A stretch of 64,000 nucleotides of DNA from Rhizobium brockwellii (GTDB lineage: Bacteria > Pseudomonadota > Alphaproteobacteria > Rhizobiales > Rhizobiaceae). Positions 16,355 to 24,640 of the stretch are shown here, piece after piece; within the stretch, counting starts at the first letter, position 1; each line of letters opens with the position of its first letter. The position numbers and the translations under genes are program-made. The DNA is taken from NCBI RefSeq assembly GCF_000769405.2, contig NZ_CP053439.1, forward strand, positions 3,716,001-3,780,000, written 5' to 3'. The notes below the pieces were generated by a model. It saw only the letters and a program-made list of their open reading frames with translations, had not been told where the DNA came from and did no database searches.

Positions 16355-16463
16355 CATCGATGAACAAGCTCACCATGCCTGACCCGCGTGCCCGTTGTGG
16401 CGTGCGGCGTCTTTTCAATTTGTCCACCCTCTTCGACACGATTTGCGGCCGCGAGGTGCGGCC

Positions 16464-17555
16464 ATGAACCAGACTGTGACCTCTAAGTCCTCGCTCAGCT
16501 ATTTCCGCTGGGCTTTCATCGTCACTGCCCTCGGCCTCGTTCTCGGCGCCGTGCTCGGCTGGCAGACGACCGGCACAATCGGCGGCATGGCGACCGTCTT
16601 CTTCATCTGCACGGTGCTTGCAGTGCTGGAGATATCGCTTTCCTTCGACAATGCCATCGTCAACGCCAACAAGCTGAAGGAGATGACGCCGGTCTGGCAG
16701 AAACGCTTCCTCACCTGGGGCATCATCATTGCCGTCTTCGGCATGCGCATCGTCTTCCCGCTGGCGATCGTCGCGATCGCGGCACAGATCGGCCCCTGGG
16801 ATGCTCTGGTGCTTGCCGCCCGCGAGCCTGCCGAATATGCCCGCATCATGAACGACGCGCATCTGCCGATCGCAGCCTTCGGCGGCACCTTCCTGATGAT
16901 GGTCGGGCTCAACTACTTCTTCAATCACGAGAAGCAGGTGCATTGGATAGGCGGTCTTGAAAAGATGATGGCGCGTTCCGCCACCATCAAGGGTATCGAG
17001 ATCGCCTTCGTGCTGGCGCTAATGCTGGTTTTCTCCTGGCTGATCGGCGGCGAGGAAGCCACCGTCTTCGTCCATTGCGCCATCTACGGCCTGCTCACCT
17101 TCCTCGCGGTCGAGGTGGTCGGCGGGCTGCTCGATGCCTCGCAGCAGACGATGAGCGCTGCCGCCAAGGGTGGCCTCGGCGCCTTCATCTATCTGGAAGT
17201 GCTGGACGCCAGCTTCTCCTTCGACGGCGTCATCGGCGCCTTCGCGCTGACGCAGAACCTCTTCGTCATTGCCATCGGTCTCGGCATCGGCGCTATGTAT
17301 GTGCGCTCGATGACAATCATGTTGGTGGAGAAGGGAACGCTTGCCGAATATCGCTACCTCGAACATGGCGCCTTCTATGCCATCCTGATCCTCTCGGTGA
17401 TCATGTATGCGCAGACCATGGTGCACATCCCCGAAGTCATCACCGGACTCGGCGGCGCGGCCTTGATCGGCCTGTCCCTCTGGTCATCCATCCGCCACAA
17501 CAGGCGCGAAAAGGTCGAGGATCACGTCGCCCGGCAGGAGGAGCTTCACGCCTGA
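16464..17555 (+). CDS. DUF475 / TerC-like integral membrane protein
   Basis: A 363-residue protein with about nine hydrophobic helices. It matches the DUF475 branch of the TerC superfamily: FICTVLAVLEISLSFDNAIVNANKL near residues 46-70 and a second LDASFSFDGVIGAFALTQ near 250-267 carry the paired acidic SFDN/SFDG motifs that bind metal in TerC-type exporters. Relatives are linked to Mn2+ or other metal export and to tellurite resistance. Start: ATG 16464 after GAGGTG with 5-base spacing. It follows a long leader with riboswitch-like folding. Confidence 0.82.
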   Translation: MNQTVTSKSSLSYFRWAFIVTALGLVLGAVLGWQTTGTIGGMATVFFICTVLAVLEISLSFDNAIVNANKLKEMTPVWQKRFLTWGIIIAVFGMRIVFPLAIVAIAAQIGPWDALVLAAREPAEYARIMNDAHLPIAAFGGTFLMMVGLNYFFNHEKQVHWIGGLEKMMARSATIKGIEIAFVLALMLVFSWLIGGEEATVFVHCAIYGLLTFLAVEVVGGLLDASQQTMSAAAKGGLGAFIYLEVLDASFSFDGVIGAFALTQNLFVIAIGLGIGAMYVRSMTIMLVEKGTLAEYRYLEHGAFYAILILSVIMYAQTMVHIPEVITGLGGAALIGLSLWSSIRHNRREKVEDHVARQEELHA

Positions 17556-17606
17556 CATCGGGTGTCACAGCGCGCCGCGCTGCTGCATCCGTAGGGATAA
17601 AAATAA

Positions 17607-17632
17607 AGCCCGCGACCATCCGGTTGCGGGCT
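17607..17632 (-). terminator. Intrinsic terminator for the 56-residue gene
   Basis: AGCCCGC (17607-17613) and GCGGGCT (17626-17632) form a 7-bp stem. On the minus strand it is followed by TTTATTTTTA, so it ends the small gene at 17660. It may also serve the DUF475 gene arriving from the left. Confidence 0.75.
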
Positions 17633-17659
17633 AATTCATTCATGCATGGTTTGAAGGTG

Positions 17660-17830
17660 TTAGCGGGAGACCCGACCGAAAGAGGCTGGGTCGATGCCGA
17701 GTTTCGTCAGATCGTTGGCGCGCGGGCGACGGCCGGCTTCAACAGCAGCGCTGACGGCATTTGCAGCCCCAAGGACGGCGAATGCGCGGCCAAAGAAGCC
17801 AGTACGGATTGAATTGCGAAGTGCGGACAT
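17660..17830 (-). CDS. 56-residue conserved-looking small protein
   Basis: Starts MSALRNSIRTGFFGRAF and ends in LGIDPASFGRVSR. A ribosome site (AGAGGAAAAGGA) precedes ATG 17830 by a few bases and an intrinsic terminator lies 28 bp after the stop. Composition is Ala/Arg rich with an amphipathic N-terminal helix, giving a strongly basic protein. Synonymous positions are GC-rich like the neighbouring genes. I do not know a named family; length and form resemble the small basic proteins common in rhizobia, some of which regulate RNA. It is easily missed by gene callers with length cut-offs. Confidence 0.7.
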   Translation of the reverse strand: MSALRNSIRTGFFGRAFAVLGAANAVSAAVEAGRRPRANDLTKLGIDPASFGRVSR

Positions 17831-18000
17831 TGTCCTTTTCCTCTTGCTCTATGATTGACTGTCCATAGGTGGCGTCACGCATAGACCTCCACAATGCTCA
17901 GAAAATCACCTCAGCCATGCAAAAACAGCAGGCCGGCACATGTTTCCATGGCCGGCCTCGAGGGAGGGGGTGGGTCGTCTTTTTGTTCTTAGCGCCGTGC

Positions 18001-18093
18001 ATCCTTTGGGACGCACAAAGGACGCTCTAACACTTTGAAATCTGCGCATCGTGCTTTCCGAAAAGCGATTCCGATTTTCGGGCCGATGCGCTA
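18001..18093. repeat. Structured intergenic repeat (family 1, copy A)
   Basis: Hairpin 1 is CCTTTG/CAAAGG (18003-18021). A linker CTAACACTTTGAAAT follows. Then comes an outer stem GCGCATCG/CGATGCGC (18044-18051 with 18084-18091) enclosing CCGAAAA/TTTTCGG (18058-18064 with 18075-18081). It shares layout and the core CTTTGA...CGATTCCGATTT with the copy at 61779-61885. Its right end overlaps the tctA stop codon. Confidence 0.75.
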
Positions 18094-19608
18094 GTCTTCG
18101 TTTGCCGCCAGTTGCGACAGCACCTGGCCCCTGCCCCGCAGCCGCAGGATCAGCGGGATGAGGAAGGCGGCGGCTGCAACGATGAGCAGGCCTGCCGCGA
18201 TCGGCGACATGACAAGCGTCGTGACATCGCCCTGGCTGATCGCCAGCGCCCGGCGCAGCTGCTGTTCGGCAAGCGGCCCGAGGATCAGGCCGACGACAGC
18301 AGGCGCGATCGGATAGCCGAAGAGCCGCATCACATAGCCGAGCAGGCCAAAAGTGAGCAGCATGCCGAGTTCGAACACCGACGGATTGGCGCCGATCGTC
18401 CCGAGCGTCGCAAACAGCAGAATACCGGCATAGAGCCATGGCTTCGGGATTGTCAGCAGCTTTACCCAGAGCCCGATCATCGGCAGGTTCAGCACCAGAA
18501 GCATCGCATTGGCGATGAGCAGGCTGGCGATCAGCCCCCAGACGAGTTGCGGATTGGTGGCAAACAGCAGCGGCCCCGGCTGCAGCCCGTATTGCTGGAA
18601 GCCGGCAAGCATGATCGCCGCCGTCGCGGTCGTCGGCAGGCCGAGTGTCAGAAGCGGCACCAGCGTGCCGGCGGCCGAAGCGTTGTTCGCAGCCTCAGGA
18701 CCGGCCACGCCCTCGATTGCGCCATGGCCGAACTCTTCCGGGTTTTTCGCCAGCCGCTTTTCGGTCGCATAGGAGAGGAAAGTTCCGATTTCAGCGCCGC
18801 CCGCCGGCATCGCGCCGATCGGGAAACCGATCAGCGTGCCGCGCAGCCACGGTTTCCATGAGCGTGACCAGTCCTCAGCGGTCATCCAGAGCGAACCCTT
18901 GACCGCCTCGACCTTCTCCGCGATCCGGTTGCCCTGCGCGGCGATATAAAGCGTCTCGCCGATCGCAAACATCGCCACCGCCAAGGTCGTTACCTCGACG
19001 CCGTCGAGCAGGTCGGGAATGCCGAAGGAAAGCCTGGCCTGCCCCGTCTGCTGATCGATGCCGACCATGGCGAGCGCGAAACCGATGAACAGCGAGGTCA
19101 GGCCCCTGAGCGCCGAATCGCCGAAAGCCGAGGAGACGGTGACGAAGGCAAGCACCATCAGCGCGAAATATTCGCGCGGCCCGAAGACCAGCGCCAGCTT
19201 GACGATATAGGGAGCGATGAAGGCAAGCCCGAGCGTGGCGATCAGGCCGGCGACGAAGGAGCCGATCGCCGCCGTCGCCAGCGCCGGTCCGCCGCGCCCG
19301 GCGCGCGCCATCTTGTTGCCCTCGAGCGCGGTGACGATCGAGGCGCTTTCACCCGGCGTGTTGAGCAGGATCGAGGTCGTCGAACCGCCATACATGCCGC
19401 CGTAATAGATGCCGGCGAACATGATCAGCGAGCCGCCGGGATCGAGCTTGTAGGTGACAGGCAACAGCAGCGCCACGGTAAGTGCCGGGCCGATGCCGGG
19501 AAGCACGCCGACGGCAGTGCCGAGCGTCACGCCGACCAGCGCATAAACCAGGTTCATCGGCTGCATTGCAACCAGGATACCCTGCCATAGGAATTCGAAT
19601 GTGCTCAT
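18091..19608 (-). CDS. tctA: Tripartite tricarboxylate transporter, large membrane subunit TctA
   Basis: A 505-residue inner-membrane protein with about 12 helices. The TctA family hallmark [20 protein letters not shown] (near 33-52), [20 protein letters not shown] (near 69-88) and the second repeat [22 protein letters not shown] are all present. It forms the channel of a TTT-family importer with TctB, fed by the periplasmic TctC. The start at 19608 ([10 protein letters not shown]) is preferred over a GTG ten codons upstream. It lies 88 bp after tctB in the operon tctC-tctB-tctA. The substrate is an organic acid such as citrate or another di- or tricarboxylate, by family only. Confidence 0.95.
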   Translation of the reverse strand: MSTFEFLWQGILVAMQPMNLVYALVGVTLGTAVGVLPGIGPALTVALLLPVTYKLDPGGSLIMFAGIYYGGMYGGSTTSILLNTPGESASIVTALEGNKMARAGRGGPALATAAIGSFVAGLIATLGLAFIAPYIVKLALVFGPREYFALMVLAFVTVSSAFGDSALRGLTSLFIGFALAMVGIDQQTGQARLSFGIPDLLDGVEVTTLAVAMFAIGETLYIAAQGNRIAEKVEAVKGSLWMTAEDWSRSWKPWLRGTLIGFPIGAMPAGGAEIGTFLSYATEKRLAKNPEEFGHGAIEGVAGPEAANNASAAGTLVPLLTLGLPTTATAAIMLAGFQQYGLQPGPLLFATNPQLVWGLIASLLIANAMLLVLNLPMIGLWVKLLTIPKPWLYAGILLFATLGTIGANPSVFELGMLLTFGLLGYVMRLFGYPIAPAVVGLILGPLAEQQLRRALAISQGDVTTLVMSPIAAGLLIVAAAAFLIPLILRLRGRGQVLSQLAANED

Positions 19609-19696
19609 CTTGGTGCCCCAAGCGGCGTTCCGGACCATCCCATTTCGGGGTCAGGCGCCGCGCAAAATCAAAAGAGCTGACAGCGCGTCCGCGCGG

Positions 19697-20188
19697 TCAG
19701 AAGAACAGATGTTCGAGCGGGCCGGCCGGCAGCGTCAGTTGTAGCAGCTGCGAGAAGATCGCCCAGACGACGAAGCTGAGGACGATGCCAAGCGGCAGCG
19801 AGATCCAGAGCTTGCGCTTGCCGAAGCCGCGTGCCGTCAGCGCGAAGAGGATGCCGGTCGCGATCGAGAAGCCGGCGACGCGCAAAAGCAGCATCTGGCC
19901 GGCAAGACCGGCGACGATCCAGATGACGGGTGCGACTTCCTGCGGGTCACGTTCGGGAAAATCGCCGCGCCAGGCTTCGAAGGCGGTCCAGATCCCAAGA
20001 CAGAAGAGGCCGAACGCCACCACTTGAGGCACTGTCGCCGGACCGATGCGGTCGTATTGCGCAATCGTTTTCAGATGGGAGGCATCCCAGGCCATCACGC
20101 CGGCGACGACGAAGAGGAAAACGGCAATGATGAACGCCGCCCAATCAGGGCGGCGCTCGGTTGCCGAGGAGGGGTTACCCTCGCTCAT
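19697..20188 (-). CDS. tctB: Tripartite tricarboxylate transporter, small membrane subunit TctB
   Basis: A 163-residue protein with four hydrophobic helices (about 16-34, 53-68, 89-105, 128-150), the normal TctB form. The N-terminal region has the family's WAAFIIAVFLFVVAGVMAWDASHL and the IGPATVPQVVA loop. The start ATG at 20188 overlaps the tctC stop by four bases (ATGA), indicating translational coupling. It partners TctA in the membrane complex. Confidence 0.92.
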   Translation of the reverse strand: MSEGNPSSATERRPDWAAFIIAVFLFVVAGVMAWDASHLKTIAQYDRIGPATVPQVVAFGLFCLGIWTAFEAWRGDFPERDPQEVAPVIWIVAGLAGQMLLLRVAGFSIATGILFALTARGFGKRKLWISLPLGIVLSFVVWAIFSQLLQLTLPAGPLEHLFF

Positions 20189-21129
20189 TGAACAAGTCCG
20201 ATATCTTTGAGAATGCCTTCAGTGGCGGCGACATCCTTCTCGAGCTGCGCCTTGAAGGCGTCGCCGGACAGATAGGTATCGGCCCAGCCCTTGGTCTTCA
20301 GGGTTTCCTGCCAGGTGGCGGAACTGTGCAGCTTCTCGAAATCGGCAGTGACGGCTGCCACCTGCTCTGCCGACAGACCGGGGGCAGCGGCGACCATGCG
20401 CCAGTTCTGGATGGTGACGTCGGTGCCGGCTTCCTTCAGTGTCGGAGCATCGACGCCGTCGATACGCTTATCGCTGGATACGGCGAGAACACGGAGCGTG
20501 CCGGATTTCACCTGCGATTCGAATTCGCTATAGCTCGAGACGCCGGCTGTGACCTGGCCGCCGAGAATGGCGGCGAGCGCTTCACCGCCGCCGGAGAAGG
20601 CGACATAGTTGATCTTGGTCGGATCGACGCCGGAAGCCTTGGCGATCAGGCCGACGGCGATGTGGTCGGTGCCGCCGGCAGAGCCGCCGCCCCAGGAAAC
20701 CGCACCCGGATCCTTCTTCAGCGCCGCGACCAGATCGGCCATCGTCTTGATCTCGGACGCGGCAGGAACGACGACGGCCTCATATTCGCCGGTCAGACGG
20801 GCGATCGGCGTAACGTCCTTGAGCGTCACCGGCGACTTGTTGGTGAGGATCGCGCCGACCATGACATAGCCGCCGACAATCAGCGAATTCGGGTTGCCGG
20901 CAGCCTGGCTGCTGAACTGCGCAAGGCCGATGGTGCCGCCGGCGCCCGGAACGTTCTGGACCTGCACGTTGCCGGAGATCTTCTCCTGCTGCAGCGCGGT
21001 CTGCAGCGAACGGGCCGTCTGGTCCCAGCCGCCGCCGGGAGCGGCGGGCGCGATGATGGTGTAATCGGCCGCATAGGCCGGCAGCGCGATGGTCGCTGCG
21101 AAAAGGGTTGCGATGAACGTATGCTTCAC
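20185..21129 (-). CDS. tctC: Tripartite tricarboxylate transporter, periplasmic binding protein TctC
   Basis: A 314-residue extracytoplasmic binding protein of the Bug/TctC family. The signal peptide is residues 1-20 ([20 protein letters not shown]). [14 protein letters not shown] (about 29-42) is the ligand-loop signature and the second loop [12 protein letters not shown] (about 144-155) contacts the carboxylate. It captures the substrate and delivers it to TctBA. It is the first gene of tctCBA, so the promoter lies in 21130-21350, where a TGTCA-N6-TGACA palindrome occurs. Confidence 0.94.
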   Translation of the reverse strand: MKHTFIATLFAATIALPAYAADYTIIAPAAPGGGWDQTARSLQTALQQEKISGNVQVQNVPGAGGTIGLAQFSSQAAGNPNSLIVGGYVMVGAILTNKSPVTLKDVTPIARLTGEYEAVVVPAASEIKTMADLVAALKKDPGAVSWGGGSAGGTDHIAVGLIAKASGVDPTKINYVAFSGGGEALAAILGGQVTAGVSSYSEFESQVKSGTLRVLAVSSDKRIDGVDAPTLKEAGTDVTIQNWRMVAAAPGLSAEQVAAVTADFEKLHSSATWQETLKTKGWADTYLSGDAFKAQLEKDVAATEGILKDIGLVQ

Positions 21130-21503
21130 GATGTGTCCTCCGTCGGCGGCTGAGCAGACCGCCTGTTATTCTCAAGGGAATCAGGAGGAATGGCTGCCAG
21201 CGGACGCAAGCGTCCTGAATGACGAGCGGAATACCTCCCAAGGCTTCAGCTCTCCGCCTCCACGGAGAAGAAGTAGCCAAAGCGACCACAACAACCTGTC
21301 ATTTAGCTGACATCGGTGAGATATCCAGAAGGACGGGACACTTTTTTGCCGTAATTGGCAGCTGCCGATCTAAATCCCGGTTCTTCGCTGCCGGATGGCC
21401 AGTACTTCCAGCCGCCGCGAAGCATGGCCGCGAGCCCCATCTGGCGAGAGCTCCAGGCGGAGCGATCCAAAGCGCTATAAGGCGAAGCCCACCGAAAGCG
21501 CCT
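21130..21503. other. Intergenic region upstream of tctC
   Basis: Contains the tctC promoter region (minus direction) and the inverted repeat at 21297-21312. The right part, after the solute-binding gene's stop at 21504, shows no gene or clear terminator. Confidence 0.5.
21297..21312. promoter_or_regulatory. Inverted repeat upstream of tctCBA, candidate TctD site
   Basis: TGTCA-TTTAGC-TGACA, about 170 bp upstream of tctC. The half site with context (TGACATCG) recurs upstream of tctD at 26552-26559. TctD-type regulators activate tct operons, so a shared operator is plausible but unproven. Confidence 0.35.
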
Positions 21504-22568
21504 TCACTGCATCCGCAGAACCTCGTTCCAATGCGCGATCAGCCGCGCCCGCTTCACCTGGTCGAGATAGACCATCAGCCCGGGGCTGACCGGCACCGGC
21601 CGCAGTTGGGCGCCGAGCAGTTCCTGCAGCGTATTGGCGGTATTCTCCCCTGCCACCTCGGGGCTGACGGCCGGGATCTGCAGCTCGCGCGCCATGATCG
21701 TCTGCCCTTCCCTCGACATGAAGAAGGTAAGGTAACGCCGACCGAGCTCCGGATCGGCGGCGGCCTGCGGCACCAGCCCGATCCGCGACATCACCACGGT
21801 ATAATCCTTCGGCAGCACGATGCCGACATCGGGATAGCGCGACGCCCAGTCGGCCGCATAGGAGCCGAGAATATTGTAGCCGAGCACGAAGCGCCCGTCG
21901 GCAACGCGTTCGAGGATCGCCGAACTCGTCGAATAAAGCTTGACGCCGGCAGCCCCCATCGCCCCGATCACCGACCAGATGTCGCCGAACTGCTCCTGGT
22001 CGCGCGCCATGAAAAGAAAGCCGACGCCGGAGCGCTCGATATCGTAGGTGCCGATCCGCCCATAGACGTCGTTGCCCTTGCGTTTCAGATAATCGACGAA
22101 TTCAGCCCGCGAACTCGGCACCGGCTCATGGGCAAAGCTCGGCTTGTGATAGACGAACACCGCCGGCTCGAAGGTGAGCGCATAGGCGGTGTTGCGCCAG
22201 TTCGCCCATTTCGGCCATGGCGCACTCATCGGCAGGTTGCTGACCTGCGCATATCCGTCGTTGGAAAGCTTCACCTGCAGGTCCATCGCCGACGAAAAGG
22301 CGAAATCCGCCGTCTTCTTGCCGGCATCCGTCTCCCGGACGATGCGGTCGTAAATGTCGCCGGTCAGCATGTCCTCATATTTGACCGCGACATCGGGATT
22401 GGCCTCCTGGAAACCCCGGATCATCGGCTGCGCCAGGGGCTCGTCGAGCGAGGAATAAACCGTCAGCACCGGCGCATTGGCATTGCCCGATTTTGCCGGA
22501 TAGAAGGCCTGATCCGCCAAGGCAAAACCCGGCCAGAACGCCAGCAGCAAGATGAAAGCTCTCCTCAT
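21504..22568 (-). CDS. Periplasmic ABC-type solute-binding protein (Fe3+/polyamine-like fold)
   Basis: A 354-residue protein with a Sec signal (MRRAFILLLAFWPGFALA, about 18 residues). It belongs to the type II binding-protein group of iron/2-aminoethylphosphonate-like extracellular solute-binding proteins: LTVYSSLDEPLAQPMIRGFQ near 35-54, a central FEPAVFVYHKPSF segment, and a hinge around residues 230-260. No permease or ATPase genes are adjacent. The same order (tctCBA, orphan binding protein, tctDE nearby) suggests it may be an accessory sensor for the TctE kinase rather than a transporter part. ATG 22568 is chosen to start at the signal peptide. Confidence 0.8.
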   Translation of the reverse strand: MRRAFILLLAFWPGFALADQAFYPAKSGNANAPVLTVYSSLDEPLAQPMIRGFQEANPDVAVKYEDMLTGDIYDRIVRETDAGKKTADFAFSSAMDLQVKLSNDGYAQVSNLPMSAPWPKWANWRNTAYALTFEPAVFVYHKPSFAHEPVPSSRAEFVDYLKRKGNDVYGRIGTYDIERSGVGFLFMARDQEQFGDIWSVIGAMGAAGVKLYSTSSAILERVADGRFVLGYNILGSYAADWASRYPDVGIVLPKDYTVVMSRIGLVPQAAADPELGRRYLTFFMSREGQTIMARELQIPAVSPEVAGENTANTLQELLGAQLRPVPVSPGLMVYLDQVKRARLIAHWNEVLRMQ

Positions 22569-22639
22569 GCAGCAACAATGCCTGAGCACGCCGGGAGGAG
22601 CAAGGGCGCGGCCGAGGCGGCAGGCGGTGCGTGACGGGA

Positions 22640-23152
22640 TCACAGTTCCCGCTCGAAGAAGAGCAGGATCTGTTCGAGCTCCGGCGGGACCTTATAGTAA
22701 GCATTCCGCTCCCGGAAGCCGAGGCGCCGATAGAGCCCCTGCGCTGCCGTCTGAAAAATGCCGGTGTCAAGCCGCATCGAGTGATAGCCGTCAGCTCTCG
22801 CCTGGGTGATCGATGCCTCGCAGAGCGCAACGGCAACACCATGACCGCGAGCGGCGGCCGAGACGAAAAGCCTTTTCATCTCAGCAATGTCAGGCGCCTG
22901 CTCGTGATGCATGACGCAGCCGACAGGCTCTCCGTCGAGCCGCGCCACGAAGATCGCGCCCTTCGGCCTTGCGTGAATCTGCGGCAGGTCGATGAGCAGC
23001 GCCTCGAACTTTTGCGGATTGTAATAGAGATCGATCACCGACCGATGCTGGGGATAATTGTCATAGAGCCATTGCCGGAATGATCGGCAGAGATCTCGCA
23101 CGGCGGCGATCTCTGCCGGACTTTTCGCGAGCTCGATCGTCAACTCTCCCAT
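22640..23152 (-). CDS. GNAT-family N-acetyltransferase
   Basis: A 170-residue acyl-CoA-dependent transferase. The acetyl-CoA pyrophosphate loop is VSAAARGHGVAVAL (RGxG-type, about 97-110), preceded by strand EMKRLFV and followed by the motif QGLYRRLGFRERNAYY (about 139-154). The acceptor substrate is unknown. ATG 23152 is supported by GGGAGG eight bases upstream; a further ATG at 23194 is weaker. It lies 71 bp upstream of the solute-binding gene in the same direction and may share its transcript. Confidence 0.88.
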   Translation of the reverse strand: MGELTIELAKSPAEIAAVRDLCRSFRQWLYDNYPQHRSVIDLYYNPQKFEALLIDLPQIHARPKGAIFVARLDGEPVGCVMHHEQAPDIAEMKRLFVSAAARGHGVAVALCEASITQARADGYHSMRLDTGIFQTAAQGLYRRLGFRERNAYYKVPPELEQILLFFEREL

Positions 23153-23220
23153 CTGCCAAACCTCCCGATCCCTCACCGCTTCTATCACGAACATACTGCG
23201 CGGTGGAGATCGAAGGCCGG

Positions 23221-23338
23221 ATTAGAGCAATACCAGGAAAAGTGCGAAGCGGTTTTCGGACGACATCATGCTCTAACTATATAATGGGGAACAGGATTCA
23301 GATTTTAGGCCCACCCGGCCTAAAATCATCCTGTTCTA
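23221..23338. repeat. Structured intergenic repeat (family 2)
   Basis: Two modules. The first is bounded by TTAGAGC (23222-23228) and GCTCTAA (23270-23276). The second is a long hairpin: outer arms GAACAGGAT (23289-23297) and ATCCTGTTC (23328-23336), inner arms GATTTTAGGCC (23301-23311) and GGCCTAAAATC (23317-23327). It fills the gap between two minus-strand genes, and its end overlaps the stop codon of the transcarbamylase-like gene. A shortened copy is at 13175-13226. Confidence 0.75.
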
Positions 23339-24205
23339 GGCGGCGAGCCATTCCATCAGCGCATTCTGCGCGTGCAGCAGAAAAGCCTTGGCGTCACGGC
23401 TTCGGCAAAGCGGATGCTCCATCGCTTCGGCCGTCACTTCCTGGCCGCGTGTAACCGGCGGGCACGGCAGGAAGATCGCATCCTCCGGCAAACGATCGAG
23501 CACATCGGTCCCGATCCGATAGCCGGCGAGTGCGTCCGAGGGGCCATCGCCCGGCCATGAATCGGTGATGACGACATCGGCATCCGATAGCTCGCCCATA
23601 TCGGTACTCGCGCGGAAGCGTCCGTTGAACAACGCGGCGTCACGGATGTGCCAGCGTTCGGGATAGACCTGCACCACCTCGATCGGCAATACGATCGACG
23701 CCTCGGCCCAGGAACGGAGGATATTTGCGTCCGCCGCCACGCCAACGACCTTCAACCTGTCGATCGAGCCGCGCCGGCTGTTGATATAGGCAAGATCGCC
23801 GAGCGTCTCGCAAGGGTGGTTGGAGCGTGAGCGCGCATTGATGACAGGCACCGGCGAGACTGCCGCCACTGCCTTCAACGTCGCAAGCTCTTTGGTGCGG
23901 ATCACCAGCATGTCGAACCAGTTGCCGAGATAACCCGAGAGATCGCCGGTTTCCTCCCTGGTATTGAAGCCGATCGGCACATGCACGCAGATACCACCCA
24001 TCGCCTGGATGCCGAGATCGAAGGCGGTCGTATTGCGCCAGCCGCCGTCGTCGACAATCAGCGCGACGCGTTTTCCCGCAAGGGTCTGCGGCATCGCACG
24101 ATCATCCCAGGCTTTTGCCAGTTCACCGGCGCGAGCGACAATCGATCGAAGCCCGACCTCCGGAACATCATGAAACTCCAGAAAATTCCGGGCCGACCCT
24201 GTCAT
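23336..24205 (-). CDS. Aspartate/ornithine transcarbamylase-family protein lacking the STRTR motif
   Basis: A 289-residue protein with the two-domain transcarbamylase layout: FLEFHDVPEVGLRSIVARA opens it (like the FL-L-D start of ornithine carbamoyltransferases), RSRSNHPCETLGDL corresponds to the HPxQ region (His kept), and LPCPPVTRGQEVT to the HCLP region. The carbamoyl-phosphate loop, normally STRTR, reads GGWRNTTAF, keeping one Arg. Ornithine or another amine may still be the substrate, or the catalytic role may have changed. No arg genes are adjacent. ATG 24205 is preferred over 24259. It is a short, divergent member, so the exact reaction is left open. Confidence 0.7.
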   Translation of the reverse strand: MTGSARNFLEFHDVPEVGLRSIVARAGELAKAWDDRAMPQTLAGKRVALIVDDGGWRNTTAFDLGIQAMGGICVHVPIGFNTREETGDLSGYLGNWFDMLVIRTKELATLKAVAAVSPVPVINARSRSNHPCETLGDLAYINSRRGSIDRLKVVGVAADANILRSWAEASIVLPIEVVQVYPERWHIRDAALFNGRFRASTDMGELSDADVVITDSWPGDGPSDALAGYRIGTDVLDRLPEDAIFLPCPPVTRGQEVTAEAMEHPLCRSRDAKAFLLHAQNALMEWLAA

Positions 24206-24640
24206 CAAAAATCTCCGTCGGGCATGAAACGTCGCCACAATAACCTTCACTGGCCTCACGGCAATCGCCGAAGCAACGGCGAATCACAGTGCATACCGTG
24301 TTGGGTTACCTCGCGATTCGTCTTCCAAGCCGTGCCACTGGGTCCGCTCAAGCCTTAAATCGATCGGCGATCAGTATTATGATGCCGATCCGGGAAGTAT
24401 CGACCGAAGCAGAACACTCTCGCTTTCTCCGATTGGAATCCCCTTTTCATCACAAAGGATTAGGGATCGGCTCAATCCTTCACCCATATAGAGTATTGAT
24501 GAAGATCGACGACGTTATATGGTCGCGCTGCCGCGCCAAAAACGTCGAAACCGCCCGAATTTCTTATTCGGGGGACGACTTTACGCGACAAAAACTCTAT
24601 AAAAAGCTAGACTAAACTGGGAAGATCCATGGGAGGGGTC
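24206..24640. other. Divergent intergenic region with a small hairpin
   Basis: The shared promoter region of the transcarbamylase-like gene (minus) and the cyclase gene (plus). It contains CCCGAAT/ATTCGGG (24554-24560 with 24566-24572), a 7-bp hairpin with loop TTCTT, then an AT-rich stretch (24590-24615) that could be the cyclase promoter or leader. No gene is seen. Confidence 0.5.
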
